Positions 42,081 to 50,009 of a stretch of 64,000 nt of DNA are shown here, in pieces (positions within the stretch are counted from its first letter, which is position 1; the number at the start of each line of letters is the position of its first letter). Below the pieces are notes generated by a model. The model was not told the DNA's origin. It worked only from the letters and a program-made list of their open reading frames with translations, and did not search any database. The translations under genes and the position numbers were made by a program. Origin of the DNA: Micromonospora sp. MA102 (GTDB taxonomy: Bacteria; Actinomycetota; Actinomycetes; Mycobacteriales; Micromonosporaceae). The stretch covers positions 186,001 through 250,000 of the forward strand of contig NZ_JAMWEG010000007.1 in NCBI RefSeq assembly GCF_025460765.1, given 5' to 3'.

Positions 42081-45000
42081 CGTTCTCCCCCGATCCGGAG
42101 CTGTGCGGCGGCCACCCGGCGGCGGATGCCGGTGGTGATGAGGGCGGCGAAGGCCAGCGCGGCCAGCAGCAGCCCGACGGCGGTCAGCCCGACGGGCGAC
42201 CACGGCACCGTGAACACCGCCTCGGGCACCGGCCGGCCGGCGGCCGGGGTGAGGATCACCAACGGCACCATGGTGGCCGCGACGCCGGCCCCGACCAGCA
42301 GCCCGACGCCGACGCCGATGCCGGCCAGGAACGCCTGTTCGGCGAGGAGCGCGCGGGCCAGCAGCCGGGCGTTCGCGCCGAGCGTGTGCAGCACCGCGAA
42401 CTCGGCGAGCCGGTGCCGGGTGGTGGCCCAGACGTCGACGGCCAGGCCGACCAGGGCGAGCAGCACGGAGCCGAGCGCGGCGGCGAGCAGCCCGGTGCGG
42501 GCGCCCCGCCAGTAGGGGTCGTGGGCCGCCTCCGCGGCGACCTGCCGCCGGTCGAGCAGCGTGGTGCCGGGGAACCCGGCCAGCTGCTCCGCCGCGGCGG
42601 CGTGCCCGCCGGCGTCGGTACGCAGCCACCACTCGGCCACCGGCCGGACCGTGCCCTGCTGGCGGAGCAGCAGGTTGGTGGCGGCGGGCAGGTCGAGCAG
42701 CACGCCGTCGCCGGCGGTGCCGGGCACGGCGGTCACCTGGCCGACCACCTTCACCGGCAGCGACACCCCGGACAGCTGCAGGGGCACGGTGTCGCCGGCG
42801 CGGATGTTCAGCGCCGCTGCGACGCCGGGGGTGACCAGGGCGGGCACCGGCGGGTCGTCCGCGGCGGGCACCACGGCGAACCGGGAGGACGGCTGGCGCG
42901 CGAACTCCAGGGCCCCGTCCGGCAGGTCGATCTTGTGGGTGGCGTCGACGGTGGTCGGTGCGACCCGGGCCTGGTCGTGCGGTCCCTGCGCGGTGTCGGT
43001 GACCCGCCAGTCCCCGTCGAGCGGCAGCGGCAGCGCCGCACCGGCAGCGTCGGTGAGCCGGAGCCCGTCGATCTTCAGCCGGTAGGTGAAGCCGACCGCC
43101 TCCCCGCCGTCGGCCTCGAACCCGGCCAGCCGCAGCGGTGCGCCCCCGGTCTCCGGCAGTGGCACCGCGAAACGCACCGGGCGGCCGTCGCCTCCGGCGA
43201 CGCCGAGCGGCACCCGCCAGGCGGCGCCGGCATCGGTGGTGAGCAGCGCGGACACGGTCAGTTGCGGGTTCGCGAACGGGGTGTCGACCGGGGCGCGGAC
43301 GGTGCCGGCGAGGGTGTGCGCGCCGGCCGGCAGGACCGCCCCGGCGGGCGCGGCCCGCCCCTTGACCAGCCGGTCCAGCAGCGCGGCGGTGGACGCCCCG
43401 CCGGCCGCGTCGTCGAGGGTGAGCATCCCGGTCGCGGCGGCGGCGTCGAGGCTCACCACGCTGGCCGGCCGGTCGTCGCGGCCGAGCCGGACATCGTCCC
43501 GCCAGGCCGGCAGCACCCGGTCCAGCCCGGCCGTGGCCGCCAACCGGCCGGCCCGGTCGGTGGGCGCGGCGCCGTTGCGCTCGACCAGCCGCAGGTCCGC
43601 GCCGACGGTGTGCCGCGCCTGGTCGCTCTGCGACCGTTCCCAGGAGGCGACCAGCGACCAGGCCAGCGTGCTGCCGCCGACGGCGAGGGCCAGCAGCAGC
43701 ACCGGGCCGGCGTGCGGCCGGCGGCCGGCCTGCCACATGCCGAACATGGTGGCCGTCCACGGCCGCCGGTCGACGAAGCGTTCGGCGACCCGGGTGGCCG
43801 GGGGCAGCAGCCGCAGCGCGATCACCGCGCCGGCCAGCACGCCGATGATCGGCGCGGCGGCGAGCAGCGGGTCGATGCCGAGCCGCCCGCCCGCCCCGGC
43901 CAGCGGCGACGAGTACTGCCGCAACTGGGTCCAGGCGAGCACGGCCAACGCGACCAGGGCCACGTCGACGCTGGCCCGCTGCACCGCCGCTCCCCGGGTG
44001 GGACGGGAGCGGGCCGCCATGTCCGCGACGTAGGTGCCGGCCCGGCGCAGCGCCGGCAGCACCATGGCGAGCAGGCAGCCGATCGCGGCGGCCACGGCGA
44101 CCAGCCAGATCCGGGCCACCCCGCCGTCGGCCAGCCGCAGGTCACCGCCGAGCCGGTGCACGGCCTGCCCGGTCAGCGCCGGGGCGAGCAGCACGGCCGG
44201 GGCCACCACCAGGGTGGCCTCGCGGACGGCGAGTCCGGCGAGCTGGCCGCGGGCGGCGCCACGGGCGCGCAGCAGCGCGGTCTGCCCGCGGCGGTCCTCG
44301 TTGAGCAGCGCGGCGACGAGCACCAGCGCGTACCCGCCGAGCACCACGATCAGCAGCAGTGGGGTGAGCAGGGCGGACCGGCCCACCAGGTCCGCCCGGC
44401 CGAGCCGGTCGACCAGCCGGTCCAGGTGGCTCACGGTCTGCGTGGAGGAGCCGAGGCCGGTGGCGTCGGGGATCTCCTCGACGACGGTGGCGAGGGCCGC
44501 CGTCACCCCGGTCAGCCGGCTCGGCTCGACCTTGGCGAGGTCGGGGGCGACCAGCCAGGCGCCCGAGGTCGAACCCGGAAAGGTGCGCGCGAAGTCGGCC
44601 GGGTCCAGCGTGAACGGCCCGTACGATTCGCTCGCCGCGTCGCCCTGGCTGTCGCCCACACCCGGGGCGAGACGCCAGTACGCGTCGCCCGGATCGCGGG
44701 GCCGCCAGGTGCCGGCCAGCACCACGGCCCCGGCCCGCTCGGCGCTGCGGTCGTAGAGCGGCACCCGCTCACCGACCCGCAGGCCGAGCTGGCCGGCGAT
44801 CTTCTCGGGGAGGGTGACCTGCAACGGCGACGCGCCGGGGGCCGGCCACGACCCGCCGGTCAGCTCGGCGTGCGCCGGCAGGTCGGCCAGCGTGGCGAGG
44901 TTGGCGAACATCGGGTCGTCGTCGGTGCGGGCCGGCCCGAGGTCGCCGGTCAGCTCCCGACCGGTGCCGTAGCGGGCCGCGGCCACCGAGACCGGTACGC

Positions 45001-45262
45001 CGCCGAGGCCGTGGGCGAACTGGGCACGGACCGCCCGGTCCCGGTCGGCGTACGCGGCGGCGTCCTGCCCGCCGGAGCCGCTGACCAGCAGGCTGCGCTC
45101 CTCGGCGGGCGCGGCGTCCAGCACCGCCCGCGCGCCGGCGTCCACCGCCCGGCGGTTGTAGTCGGAGAGCCCGGTGACCAACGCGACCGCGACCAGGGCC
45201 GCGACAGCGGCGGCGAGCAGCAGTCCACGAGCCTCGACTGCCCGCCTCCACACCAGCTTCAT
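42077..45262 (-). CDS. FtsX-like ABC permease, very large form
   Basis: 1061 residues, starting MKLVWRRAVEARGLLLAAAVAALVAVALVTG after AGGAGAGGA. It has an N-terminal anchor, a large outer domain, helices near 305-420, a second large outer domain of about 400 residues (500-890), and a C-terminal FtsX block near 925-1050. It is the first gene of the operon and pairs with the 907-residue permease and the two ATPases downstream. Two permeases and two ATPases suggest either two transporters or one hetero-complex. No substrate is indicated. Confidence 0.9.
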   Translation of the reverse strand: MKLVWRRAVEARGLLLAAAVAALVAVALVTGLSDYNRRAVDAGARAVLDAAPAEERSLLVSGSGGQDAAAYADRDRAVRAQFAHGLGGVPVSVAAARYGTGRELTGDLGPARTDDDPMFANLATLADLPAHAELTGGSWPAPGASPLQVTLPEKIAGQLGLRVGERVPLYDRSAERAGAVVLAGTWRPRDPGDAYWRLAPGVGDSQGDAASESYGPFTLDPADFARTFPGSTSGAWLVAPDLAKVEPSRLTGVTAALATVVEEIPDATGLGSSTQTVSHLDRLVDRLGRADLVGRSALLTPLLLIVVLGGYALVLVAALLNEDRRGQTALLRARGAARGQLAGLAVREATLVVAPAVLLAPALTGQAVHRLGGDLRLADGGVARIWLVAVAAAIGCLLAMVLPALRRAGTYVADMAARSRPTRGAAVQRASVDVALVALAVLAWTQLRQYSSPLAGAGGRLGIDPLLAAAPIIGVLAGAVIALRLLPPATRVAERFVDRRPWTATMFGMWQAGRRPHAGPVLLLALAVGGSTLAWSLVASWERSQSDQARHTVGADLRLVERNGAAPTDRAGRLAATAGLDRVLPAWRDDVRLGRDDRPASVVSLDAAAATGMLTLDDAAGGASTAALLDRLVKGRAAPAGAVLPAGAHTLAGTVRAPVDTPFANPQLTVSALLTTDAGAAWRVPLGVAGGDGRPVRFAVPLPETGGAPLRLAGFEADGGEAVGFTYRLKIDGLRLTDAAGAALPLPLDGDWRVTDTAQGPHDQARVAPTTVDATHKIDLPDGALEFARQPSSRFAVVPAADDPPVPALVTPGVAAALNIRAGDTVPLQLSGVSLPVKVVGQVTAVPGTAGDGVLLDLPAATNLLLRQQGTVRPVAEWWLRTDAGGHAAAAEQLAGFPGTTLLDRRQVAAEAAHDPYWRGARTGLLAAALGSVLLALVGLAVDVWATTRHRLAEFAVLHTLGANARLLARALLAEQAFLAGIGVGVGLLVGAGVAATMVPLVILTPAAGRPVPEAVFTVPWSPVGLTAVGLLLAALAFAALITTGIRRRVAAAQLRIGGER

Positions 45263-45387
45263 CCGACGTCCTCTCCTGGCCCTGGCGGGCCGACGACCAG
45301 GTAGACCAGTCGGGGGGCGGGAAAGGTTCGCGCGCGTTACGTGATCGTTATCCGCGCCGTTCGCGCCGATCTGCTTCGCTGATCGTC

Positions 45388-45672
45388 ATGGTGATCGAGA
45401 TCCTGCTCGTCGCGGTCCTGCTGCTGCTCGCCGGGCAGCTCGCCGCGGGCCGTCGGCCCGGCCCGGAGGAATACCGGCTGGCGGAGATCGAGCGGCGGCT
45501 GGACCTGGTGATGAGGCATCTGGGCGTGACCGACCCCGGCCGCCAGCTGCCCGAGGTGCACGCGCACCTGGGCCGGGGCGAGAAGATCAAGGCGATCGCG
45601 GCGTACCGCCGGGCGACCGGCGCGGACCTGCGCACCGCCAAGGCGGCGGTGGAGGCGCTCGCCGGCCGCTGA
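45388..45672 (+). CDS. Small membrane-anchored protein with L7/L12 C-terminal-like fold
   Basis: 94 residues. A single N-terminal membrane helix (MVIEILLVAVLLLLAGQLAAG) is followed by a short helical linker. The segment from about residue 68 (GEKIKAIAAYRRATGADLRTAKAAVEALAG) matches the end of ribosomal protein L7/L12 (K-I-x-x-I-K...G-L-x-E-A-K). Proteins with this tail outside ribosomes are known in actinobacteria but have no clear function. Divergent from the FtsX operon; ends four bases before the convergent PolDom gene. Confidence 0.8.
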   Translation: MVIEILLVAVLLLLAGQLAAGRRPGPEEYRLAEIERRLDLVMRHLGVTDPGRQLPEVHAHLGRGEKIKAIAAYRRATGADLRTAKAAVEALAGR

Positions 45673-45676
45673 CCGC

Positions 45677-46705
45677 TCAGGCGCGCGGCCGGTCCCGGTC
45701 CTTGGAGGGCTGCACCCGCTTCGGCTCGCCGGGCATCTTCGGATATTCCGGCGGGTAGGGCATGTCGCCCTGGCCGGCGGCGGCGTCCCGCTCGGCCCAC
45801 TCCAGCAGCGGGGTGATGTCCCACGGGGCGTCGTCGATGCCGGTGTGCGGGTCGCCGCGCTCGGCGTAGCGGGCCGGCACGCTGCCCAGGTGGAGGTCGT
45901 CCGGGTCGACGTCGGGCAGCTCGGCCCACTCGACGGGGGTGGAGACGGTGGCCCGCCCGTTGGCCCGCAGCGAGTACGCGCAGGCGATGGTGCGGTCGCG
46001 GGCCATCTGGTTGAAGTCCACGAAGACCCGGGTGCCCCGCTCCTCCTTCCACCAGGCGGTGGTCACCAGCTCGGGGCGGCGCCGTTCCAGCTCGCGGGCC
46101 AGCGCGATGGTGGCGCGGCGCACCTCGACGAACGTCCAGCGCGGCTGGATGCGCAGGTAGACGTGCACGCCCCGGCCGCCGGAGGTCTTCGGCCAGCCGG
46201 TCACGCCCAGCTCGTCGAGCAGCCCGCGCAGCTCACCGGCGGCGGTGGCCGCGTGGGTGAAGTCGGTGCCGGGCTGGGGGTCCAGGTCGATGCGCAACTC
46301 GTCGGGACGGTCGACGTCGGCGGCGCGCACCGGCCACGGGTGGAACACCACGGTGCCCATCTGCGCGGCCCAGGCCACGTGCGCCAGGTCGGCCGGGCAC
46401 AGCTCGGCGGCCTTCCGGCCGCTCGGGAAGCTGATCTCCGCGGTGGACACCCACGGGGGTACGCCCCGGGCCGGCACCCGCTTCTGGAAGAACGCCTCGC
46501 CCTCGATGCCCTCCGGAAAGCGCTGCAGGGTGGTGGGCCGGTCGCGCAGGGCCCGCATGATCCCCTCGCCGACCGACAGGTAGTAGTGGAAGACGTCCGC
46601 CTTGGTGAAGCCGCGCTGCGGGAAGATCACCCGGTCGGGGCTGCTCAGCCGTACGGTGTGCCCGGCGACCTCGATCTCCTCGACTGCGGCCTTGCTGCCA
46701 GCCAT
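45677..46705 (-). CDS. LigD-type polymerase domain protein (PolDom / Prim-PolC-like)
   Basis: 342 residues of the archaeo-eukaryotic primase-like PolDom. The metal site D140-x-D142 lies in LRIDLDP with a third Asp in FVDFNQMARDRTIACAYS. The phosphate-binding YYLSVGEGIMRALRDRP and the ribonucleotide-preferring pocket GVHVYLRI are also present. Stand-alone PolDoms fill short gaps with ribonucleotides in double-strand-break and excision repair and work with LigC/LigD ligases. A LigC-type ligase is at 30493-31605. No Ku gene is visible in the window. Confidence 0.93.
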   Translation of the reverse strand: MAGSKAAVEEIEVAGHTVRLSSPDRVIFPQRGFTKADVFHYYLSVGEGIMRALRDRPTTLQRFPEGIEGEAFFQKRVPARGVPPWVSTAEISFPSGRKAAELCPADLAHVAWAAQMGTVVFHPWPVRAADVDRPDELRIDLDPQPGTDFTHAATAAGELRGLLDELGVTGWPKTSGGRGVHVYLRIQPRWTFVEVRRATIALARELERRRPELVTTAWWKEERGTRVFVDFNQMARDRTIACAYSLRANGRATVSTPVEWAELPDVDPDDLHLGSVPARYAERGDPHTGIDDAPWDITPLLEWAERDAAAGQGDMPYPPEYPKMPGEPKRVQPSKDRDRPRA

Positions 46706-46740
46706 CTGGCGACCCTATGCGATGCCACCGACGGCCGACG

Positions 46741-46746
46741 TACCGT
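46741..46746 (+). promoter_or_regulatory. -10 element of leaderless msrB
   Basis: TACCGT fits TANNNT and lies exactly six bases before GTG 46753. No ribosome site precedes the start. Confidence 0.55.
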
Positions 46747-46752
46747 TGACGG

Positions 46753-47163
46753 GTGAGTCTTTCCGACAATGAACTGCCCCGCACCGAGGACGAGTGGCGG
46801 GTCCGGCTGAGCCCCGAGGAGTTCCGGGTGCTCCGCGAGGCCGGCACCGAACGCCCCTGGACCGGCGAGTACGTCGACACGAAGACCCCCGGCGTCTACC
46901 ACTGCCGGGCCTGCGGGGCCGAGCTGTTCCGCAGTGAGGACAAGTTCGACTCGCACTGCGGCTGGCCGAGCTTCGACGACGCCATCCCCGGCGCGGTCAA
47001 GGAGATCCCCGACAACACCCTCGGCATGCGGCGGGTCGAGATCCGCTGCGCCCGCTGCGACAGCCACCTGGGGCACGTCTTCGAGGGCGAGGGCTTCACC
47101 CCGAAGGACACCCGGCACTGCGTGAACTCGGTCTCGGTCCGGCTGGAGCCGAAGGACTCCTGA
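46753..47163 (+). CDS. msrB: Peptide-methionine (R)-S-oxide reductase
   Basis: 136 residues. Structural zinc is held by C51-x2-C54 (CRAC) and C99-x2-C102 (CARC). The catalytic C123 lies in RHCVNSVS, and SHCGWPSF and SHLGHVF are the conserved substrate-binding blocks. It repairs the R form of oxidised methionine in proteins, in the cytoplasm since no signal peptide is present. GTG start, probably leaderless. Confidence 0.97.
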   Translation: MSLSDNELPRTEDEWRVRLSPEEFRVLREAGTERPWTGEYVDTKTPGVYHCRACGAELFRSEDKFDSHCGWPSFDDAIPGAVKEIPDNTLGMRRVEIRCARCDSHLGHVFEGEGFTPKDTRHCVNSVSVRLEPKDS

Positions 47164-47200
47164 GCCGGCCGCTTTGCCCGGCCACGCTACTGATGTGGTC

Positions 47201-47572
47201 ATGCCCCACCTCGACGTACGGCGGCTCGCCGCCGTGGACATGTACGGCTCGGCCGGCTCGCCAGTCCGGCGCCGGGTGATCCTGGTGGAGTTCGTCGTCG
47301 GCGTGGTGGGCTGCGTCGCGCTCGGACTCTGCGCGGCGCGCGAGGGCGGTCCGGTCCGGACCGCCCTCGGCGTCTACCTGGCGCTGGTCGGGCTGAACTA
47401 CGTGCCGCTGGCGCTGCACGCGGCGACCCTGAGCCGCCGGGGCGCCCTGGAGCGGGAACTGGCCGGCGTCGACGTCCCCGCCGAGCTGCGCCACTACACG
47501 CCGCGCCAGCTGTGGATCTTCGTCCCGCTGCTGCCGCTCGTGCTCGCGGTCCGGCAGGCCCGCGGCCGCTGA
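47201..47572 (+). CDS. Small membrane protein, unknown function
   Basis: 123 residues from ATG 47201, with three hydrophobic segments (about 27-45, 53-72 and 103-116). The motif LRHYTPRQLWIFVPLLPLVLAVRQAR closes the protein. GTG 47195 and TTG 47174 are possible earlier starts; none has a good ribosome site. I do not recognise a family. Convergent with the CBM48 gene, seven bases apart. Confidence 0.7.
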   Translation: MPHLDVRRLAAVDMYGSAGSPVRRRVILVEFVVGVVGCVALGLCAAREGGPVRTALGVYLALVGLNYVPLALHAATLSRRGALERELAGVDVPAELRHYTPRQLWIFVPLLPLVLAVRQARGR

Positions 47573-47579
47573 CCGCTGG

Positions 47580-47855
47580 TCAGAGCCGGAGGGTGCCGCC
47601 CCGGTCGTCGACCTGGTCGGCGGACTCGTCGTCCAGCCAGACGCCGCCGGTGGCCAGGTAGCGGAAGCGGTACTCCCCCGGGCCGAGCCGGACCGTCACC
47701 GTGCGGGTGCCGTCCCGGCGGGCGACCAGCTCGTGCCGGCCGGGCTGCCAGTCGTTGAAGCAGCCCACGACGCTGACCGTGCCGGGCGGGGTGTCCCGGG
47801 GGAGGCAGAAGGTGACCCGGGTCTGGTTGCCGAAGAGCTTGTTGCGCTTGATCAA
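47580..47855 (-). CDS. Small CBM48/isoamylase-N-domain protein with TTG start
   Basis: 91 residues. NQTRVTFCLPRDTPPGTVSVVGCFNDWQPGRHELVARRDGTRTVTVRLGPGEYRFRYLATGG is a glycogen-binding CBM48/AMPK-beta-type fold with the conserved G-x-F-N-x-W. The start is TTG 47855, because CGGAGGA stands six bases upstream and no ATG or GTG gives a similar layout. A stand-alone domain of this size may bind glycogen or trehalose-like sugars or regulate a partner. Divergent from the zinc-ribbon gene at 48013. Confidence 0.83.
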   Translation of the reverse strand: MIKRNKLFGNQTRVTFCLPRDTPPGTVSVVGCFNDWQPGRHELVARRDGTRTVTVRLGPGEYRFRYLATGGVWLDDESADQVDDRGGTLRL

Positions 47856-48012
47856 GGGGGTTCCTCCGAGGTTCGAGGCGGTCACCAGGTCTAACGCGCG
47901 ACACGCCGGGGGCGACTCGCCGTCGAGCCGGATCAGGTTCGCCGGTTTCGGTTGCCGTGAGGTGTCCGCTCGTCGACCCTGGGATGACGGGTCCGTTTTC
48001 GGGGGGTTTCGT

Positions 48013-48273
48013 ATGGCTACCTGTGAGGTTTGCGGCAACGACTACTGGATGGCGTTCGAGGTGCGCACGGTCAACGGGGCCACGCACACCTTCGACTCCT
48101 TCGAGTGCGCCATCCACAAGATGGCGCCCATCTGCGAGCACTGCCAGATCAAGATCGTCGGGCACGGCGTCGAGGTCTCCGGCCGCTTCTTCTGCTGCGC
48201 CCACTGCGCGCGGGCGGTCGAGGGCGACCAGGGCGCCGAGGTCCGCGACGCGGTCGGCGCCCGCCCCGCGTAA
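48013..48273 (+). CDS. Small Cys-rich zinc-ribbon protein
   Basis: 86 residues. C4-x2-C7 (CEVC) at the start is followed by ...FECAIHKMAPICEHCQIKIVGHGVEVSGRFFCCAHCAR, with several further Cys/His pairs able to bind one or two zinc ions. The start MATCEVCGNDYWMAFEV recurs in actinobacterial proteins of unknown role. A possible interaction or stress function is only a guess. The region to the divergent CBM48 gene is 157 bp. Confidence 0.8.
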   Translation: MATCEVCGNDYWMAFEVRTVNGATHTFDSFECAIHKMAPICEHCQIKIVGHGVEVSGRFFCCAHCARAVEGDQGAEVRDAVGARPA

Positions 48274-48291
48274 GCGCTCCGGGGGCGGGCC

Positions 48292-48297
48292 TACCAT
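48292..48297 (+). promoter_or_regulatory. -10 element of a leaderless gene
   Basis: TACCAT fits TANNNT and lies exactly six bases before ATG 48304. Confidence 0.55.
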
Positions 48298-48303
48298 CGC
48301 GGG

Positions 48304-48753
48304 ATGCCTACCGAGTCCCACCTGGCCGCCCTCGCCGAACTGGACGCGCGCACCTTCCACGACCTGCTGCGGCTGCGCATCGACGTGTTCGTGGTGGAGC
48401 AGTCCTGCCCGTACCCGGAGCTCGACGGCCGGGACGTCGAACCCGGCACCCGGCACCTGTGGCTGACCCGGGACGGCGACGTGGTGGCGTACCTGCGGAT
48501 CCTGGCCGACCCGGGCGGGGTGGCGCGGATCGGCCGGGTGGTGGTGGCGCCGGCGGCCCGCGGCGCGGGCCTGGCCGGCGCGCTCATGGCCGAGGCCCTG
48601 GCGGTGGTGGGCGACGGCCCGTGCGTGCTGGAGGCGCAGACCCACCTTGTCGGCTTCTACGCCGGCCACGGCTTCGCGGTCAGCGGCCCCGGCTACGTCG
48701 AGGACGGGATCCCGCACACGCCGATGCGGCGGGAGGGTCGCGCCGCCGCCTGA
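48304..48753 (+). CDS. ElaA-like GNAT acetyltransferase
   Basis: 149 residues. FHDLLRLRIDVFVVEQSCPYPELDGRDVEPGTRHLWL is the diagnostic ElaA start (LRxxVFVVEQxCxYxExDxxD). The acetyl-CoA loop IGRVVVAPAARGAGLAGALMAEAL and the end VGFYAGHGFAVSGPGYVEDGIPHTPMRR are also typical. Substrate is unknown in this family. Probably leaderless. Confidence 0.93.
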   Translation: MPTESHLAALAELDARTFHDLLRLRIDVFVVEQSCPYPELDGRDVEPGTRHLWLTRDGDVVAYLRILADPGGVARIGRVVVAPAARGAGLAGALMAEALAVVGDGPCVLEAQTHLVGFYAGHGFAVSGPGYVEDGIPHTPMRREGRAAA

Positions 48754-48815
48754 GCGGACATTGACGGATACCGCTTTCCTGTGGCAGCGTGCCAGGCGGA
48801 GCCGCCACGCGAGCC

Positions 48816-48836
48816 GCGGGAGGGGGCAACTCCCGC
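48816..48836. promoter_or_regulatory. Inverted repeat in the LPMO upstream region
   Basis: GCGGGAG and CTCCCGC (7 bp each) with a seven-base spacer, 47 bp before the LPMO start. It may be an operator or 5'-UTR hairpin. It is not a CebR box. Confidence 0.45.
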
Positions 48837-48883
48837 ACCGTCCGGGCGTCGTGCAACCGACATCCCCACCCCGGAGGCTCACC

Positions 48884-49963
48884 ATGTCCACTCCGCACCG
48901 CCGCCGCGTCCCGATCGTGGCGGCGATCCTGAGCGTCTGCGCGGTCGTCGCGGCGCTGCTCACCACCGCCCTGTCCGGCCCGGCCTCGGCGCACGGGTCG
49001 GTGGTCGACCCGGCGTCGCGCAACTACGGCTGCTGGCAGCGCTGGGGCAGTGACTTCCAGAACCCCGCGATGGCCACCCAGGACCCGATGTGCTGGCAGG
49101 CCTGGCAGGCCGACCCGAACGCCATGTGGAACTGGAACGGCCTGTTCCGGGAGGGCGTCGCCGGCAACCACCAGGCGGCCATCCCGGACGGCCAGCTGTG
49201 CAGCGGCGGGCGCACCGCCAGCGGGCGCTACAACGCCCTCGACACCGTCGGCGCCTGGAAGACCTCGCCGGTGACCACCAACTTCCGGATCAAGCTGTAC
49301 GACCAGGCCAGCCACGGCGCCGACTACATCCGGGTGTACGTGACGAAGCAGGGCTACAACGCGCTCACCACGCCGCTGCGCTGGAGCGACCTGGAGCTGG
49401 TCGGCCAGATCGGCAACACCCCGGCCAGCCAGTGGACGCCGGAGAGCCAGGGCGTGTCGATCCAGGTGCCGGCGAACGCGCCGGGCCGGACCGGCCGGCA
49501 CGTCGTCTACACCATCTGGCAGGCCAGCCACCTGGACCAGTCGTACTACCTGTGCAGCGACGTGGACTTCGGCGGCGGCTCGACCACCCCGCCGACGACG
49601 CCGCCCCCGACCACGACCCCGCCGACGACCACCCCGCCCACGACGCCGAACCCGGCCGGCGCCTGCACGGCGACCTACCGGATCACCGGCCAGTGGAGCG
49701 GCGGCTTCCAGGCCGAGGTGCAGGTGACCAACGGCGGGTCACCGGTCCGGGGCTGGTCGGTGAGCTGGACCTACGCCAACGGCCAGCAGGTCAGCTCGGC
49801 GTGGAACGCCACGGTGAGCACCAGCGGGACGCTGGTCACCGCCCGTAACGTCGCCTACAACGGCGCCCTCGCCGCGGGGGCGAGCACGTCGTTCGGCTTC
49901 GTCGGCTCGTCGGGTGCGAGCAACCCGGTGCCGGGGAACGTCTCCTGCACCACGGTCGCCTGA
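48884..49963 (+). CDS. Secreted AA10 lytic polysaccharide monooxygenase with CBM2
   Basis: 359 residues from ATG 48884 after CGGAGG. The signal peptide ends in GPASA at residue 36, so mature H37 becomes the N-terminal half of the copper-binding histidine brace. The AA10 domain spans 37-225 (HGSVVDPASRNYGCWQRW ... IWQASHLDQSYYLCSDVDF), with the second His likely in NHQAAIPDG. A Thr/Pro linker (PTTPPPTTT...) leads to a C-terminal CBM2 (CTATYRITGQWSGGFQAEVQVTNGG...). The enzyme should oxidatively cleave crystalline cellulose or chitin, feeding the cellobiose uptake genes elsewhere in this window. Confidence 0.95.
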   Translation: MSTPHRRRVPIVAAILSVCAVVAALLTTALSGPASAHGSVVDPASRNYGCWQRWGSDFQNPAMATQDPMCWQAWQADPNAMWNWNGLFREGVAGNHQAAIPDGQLCSGGRTASGRYNALDTVGAWKTSPVTTNFRIKLYDQASHGADYIRVYVTKQGYNALTTPLRWSDLELVGQIGNTPASQWTPESQGVSIQVPANAPGRTGRHVVYTIWQASHLDQSYYLCSDVDFGGGSTTPPTTPPPTTTPPTTTPPTTPNPAGACTATYRITGQWSGGFQAEVQVTNGGSPVRGWSVSWTYANGQQVSSAWNATVSTSGTLVTARNVAYNGALAAGASTSFGFVGSSGASNPVPGNVSCTTVA

Positions 49964-49970
49964 CCGCAGT

Positions 49971-50003
49971 CCGGCCGGGGTCGCGGCTCGCGGCCCCGGC
50001 CGG
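49971..50003. terminator. Bidirectional hairpin between LPMO and hemQ
   Basis: CCGGCCGGGG and CCCCGGCCGG form a perfect 10-bp stem with a 13-base loop between the convergent genes. Confidence 0.65.
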
Positions 50004-50009
50004 GCACGG

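Noticed and set aside
42386..45304. 972-codon open frame antisense to the large FtsX permease
   Set aside because: No membrane segments or domain pattern, biased composition, and the opposite strand encodes a coherent permease.
47860..47900. Possible tRNA T-loop (GGTTCGAGG)
   Set aside because: No acceptor, D-arm or anticodon stem can be built around it; it is the 5' region of the CBM48 gene.
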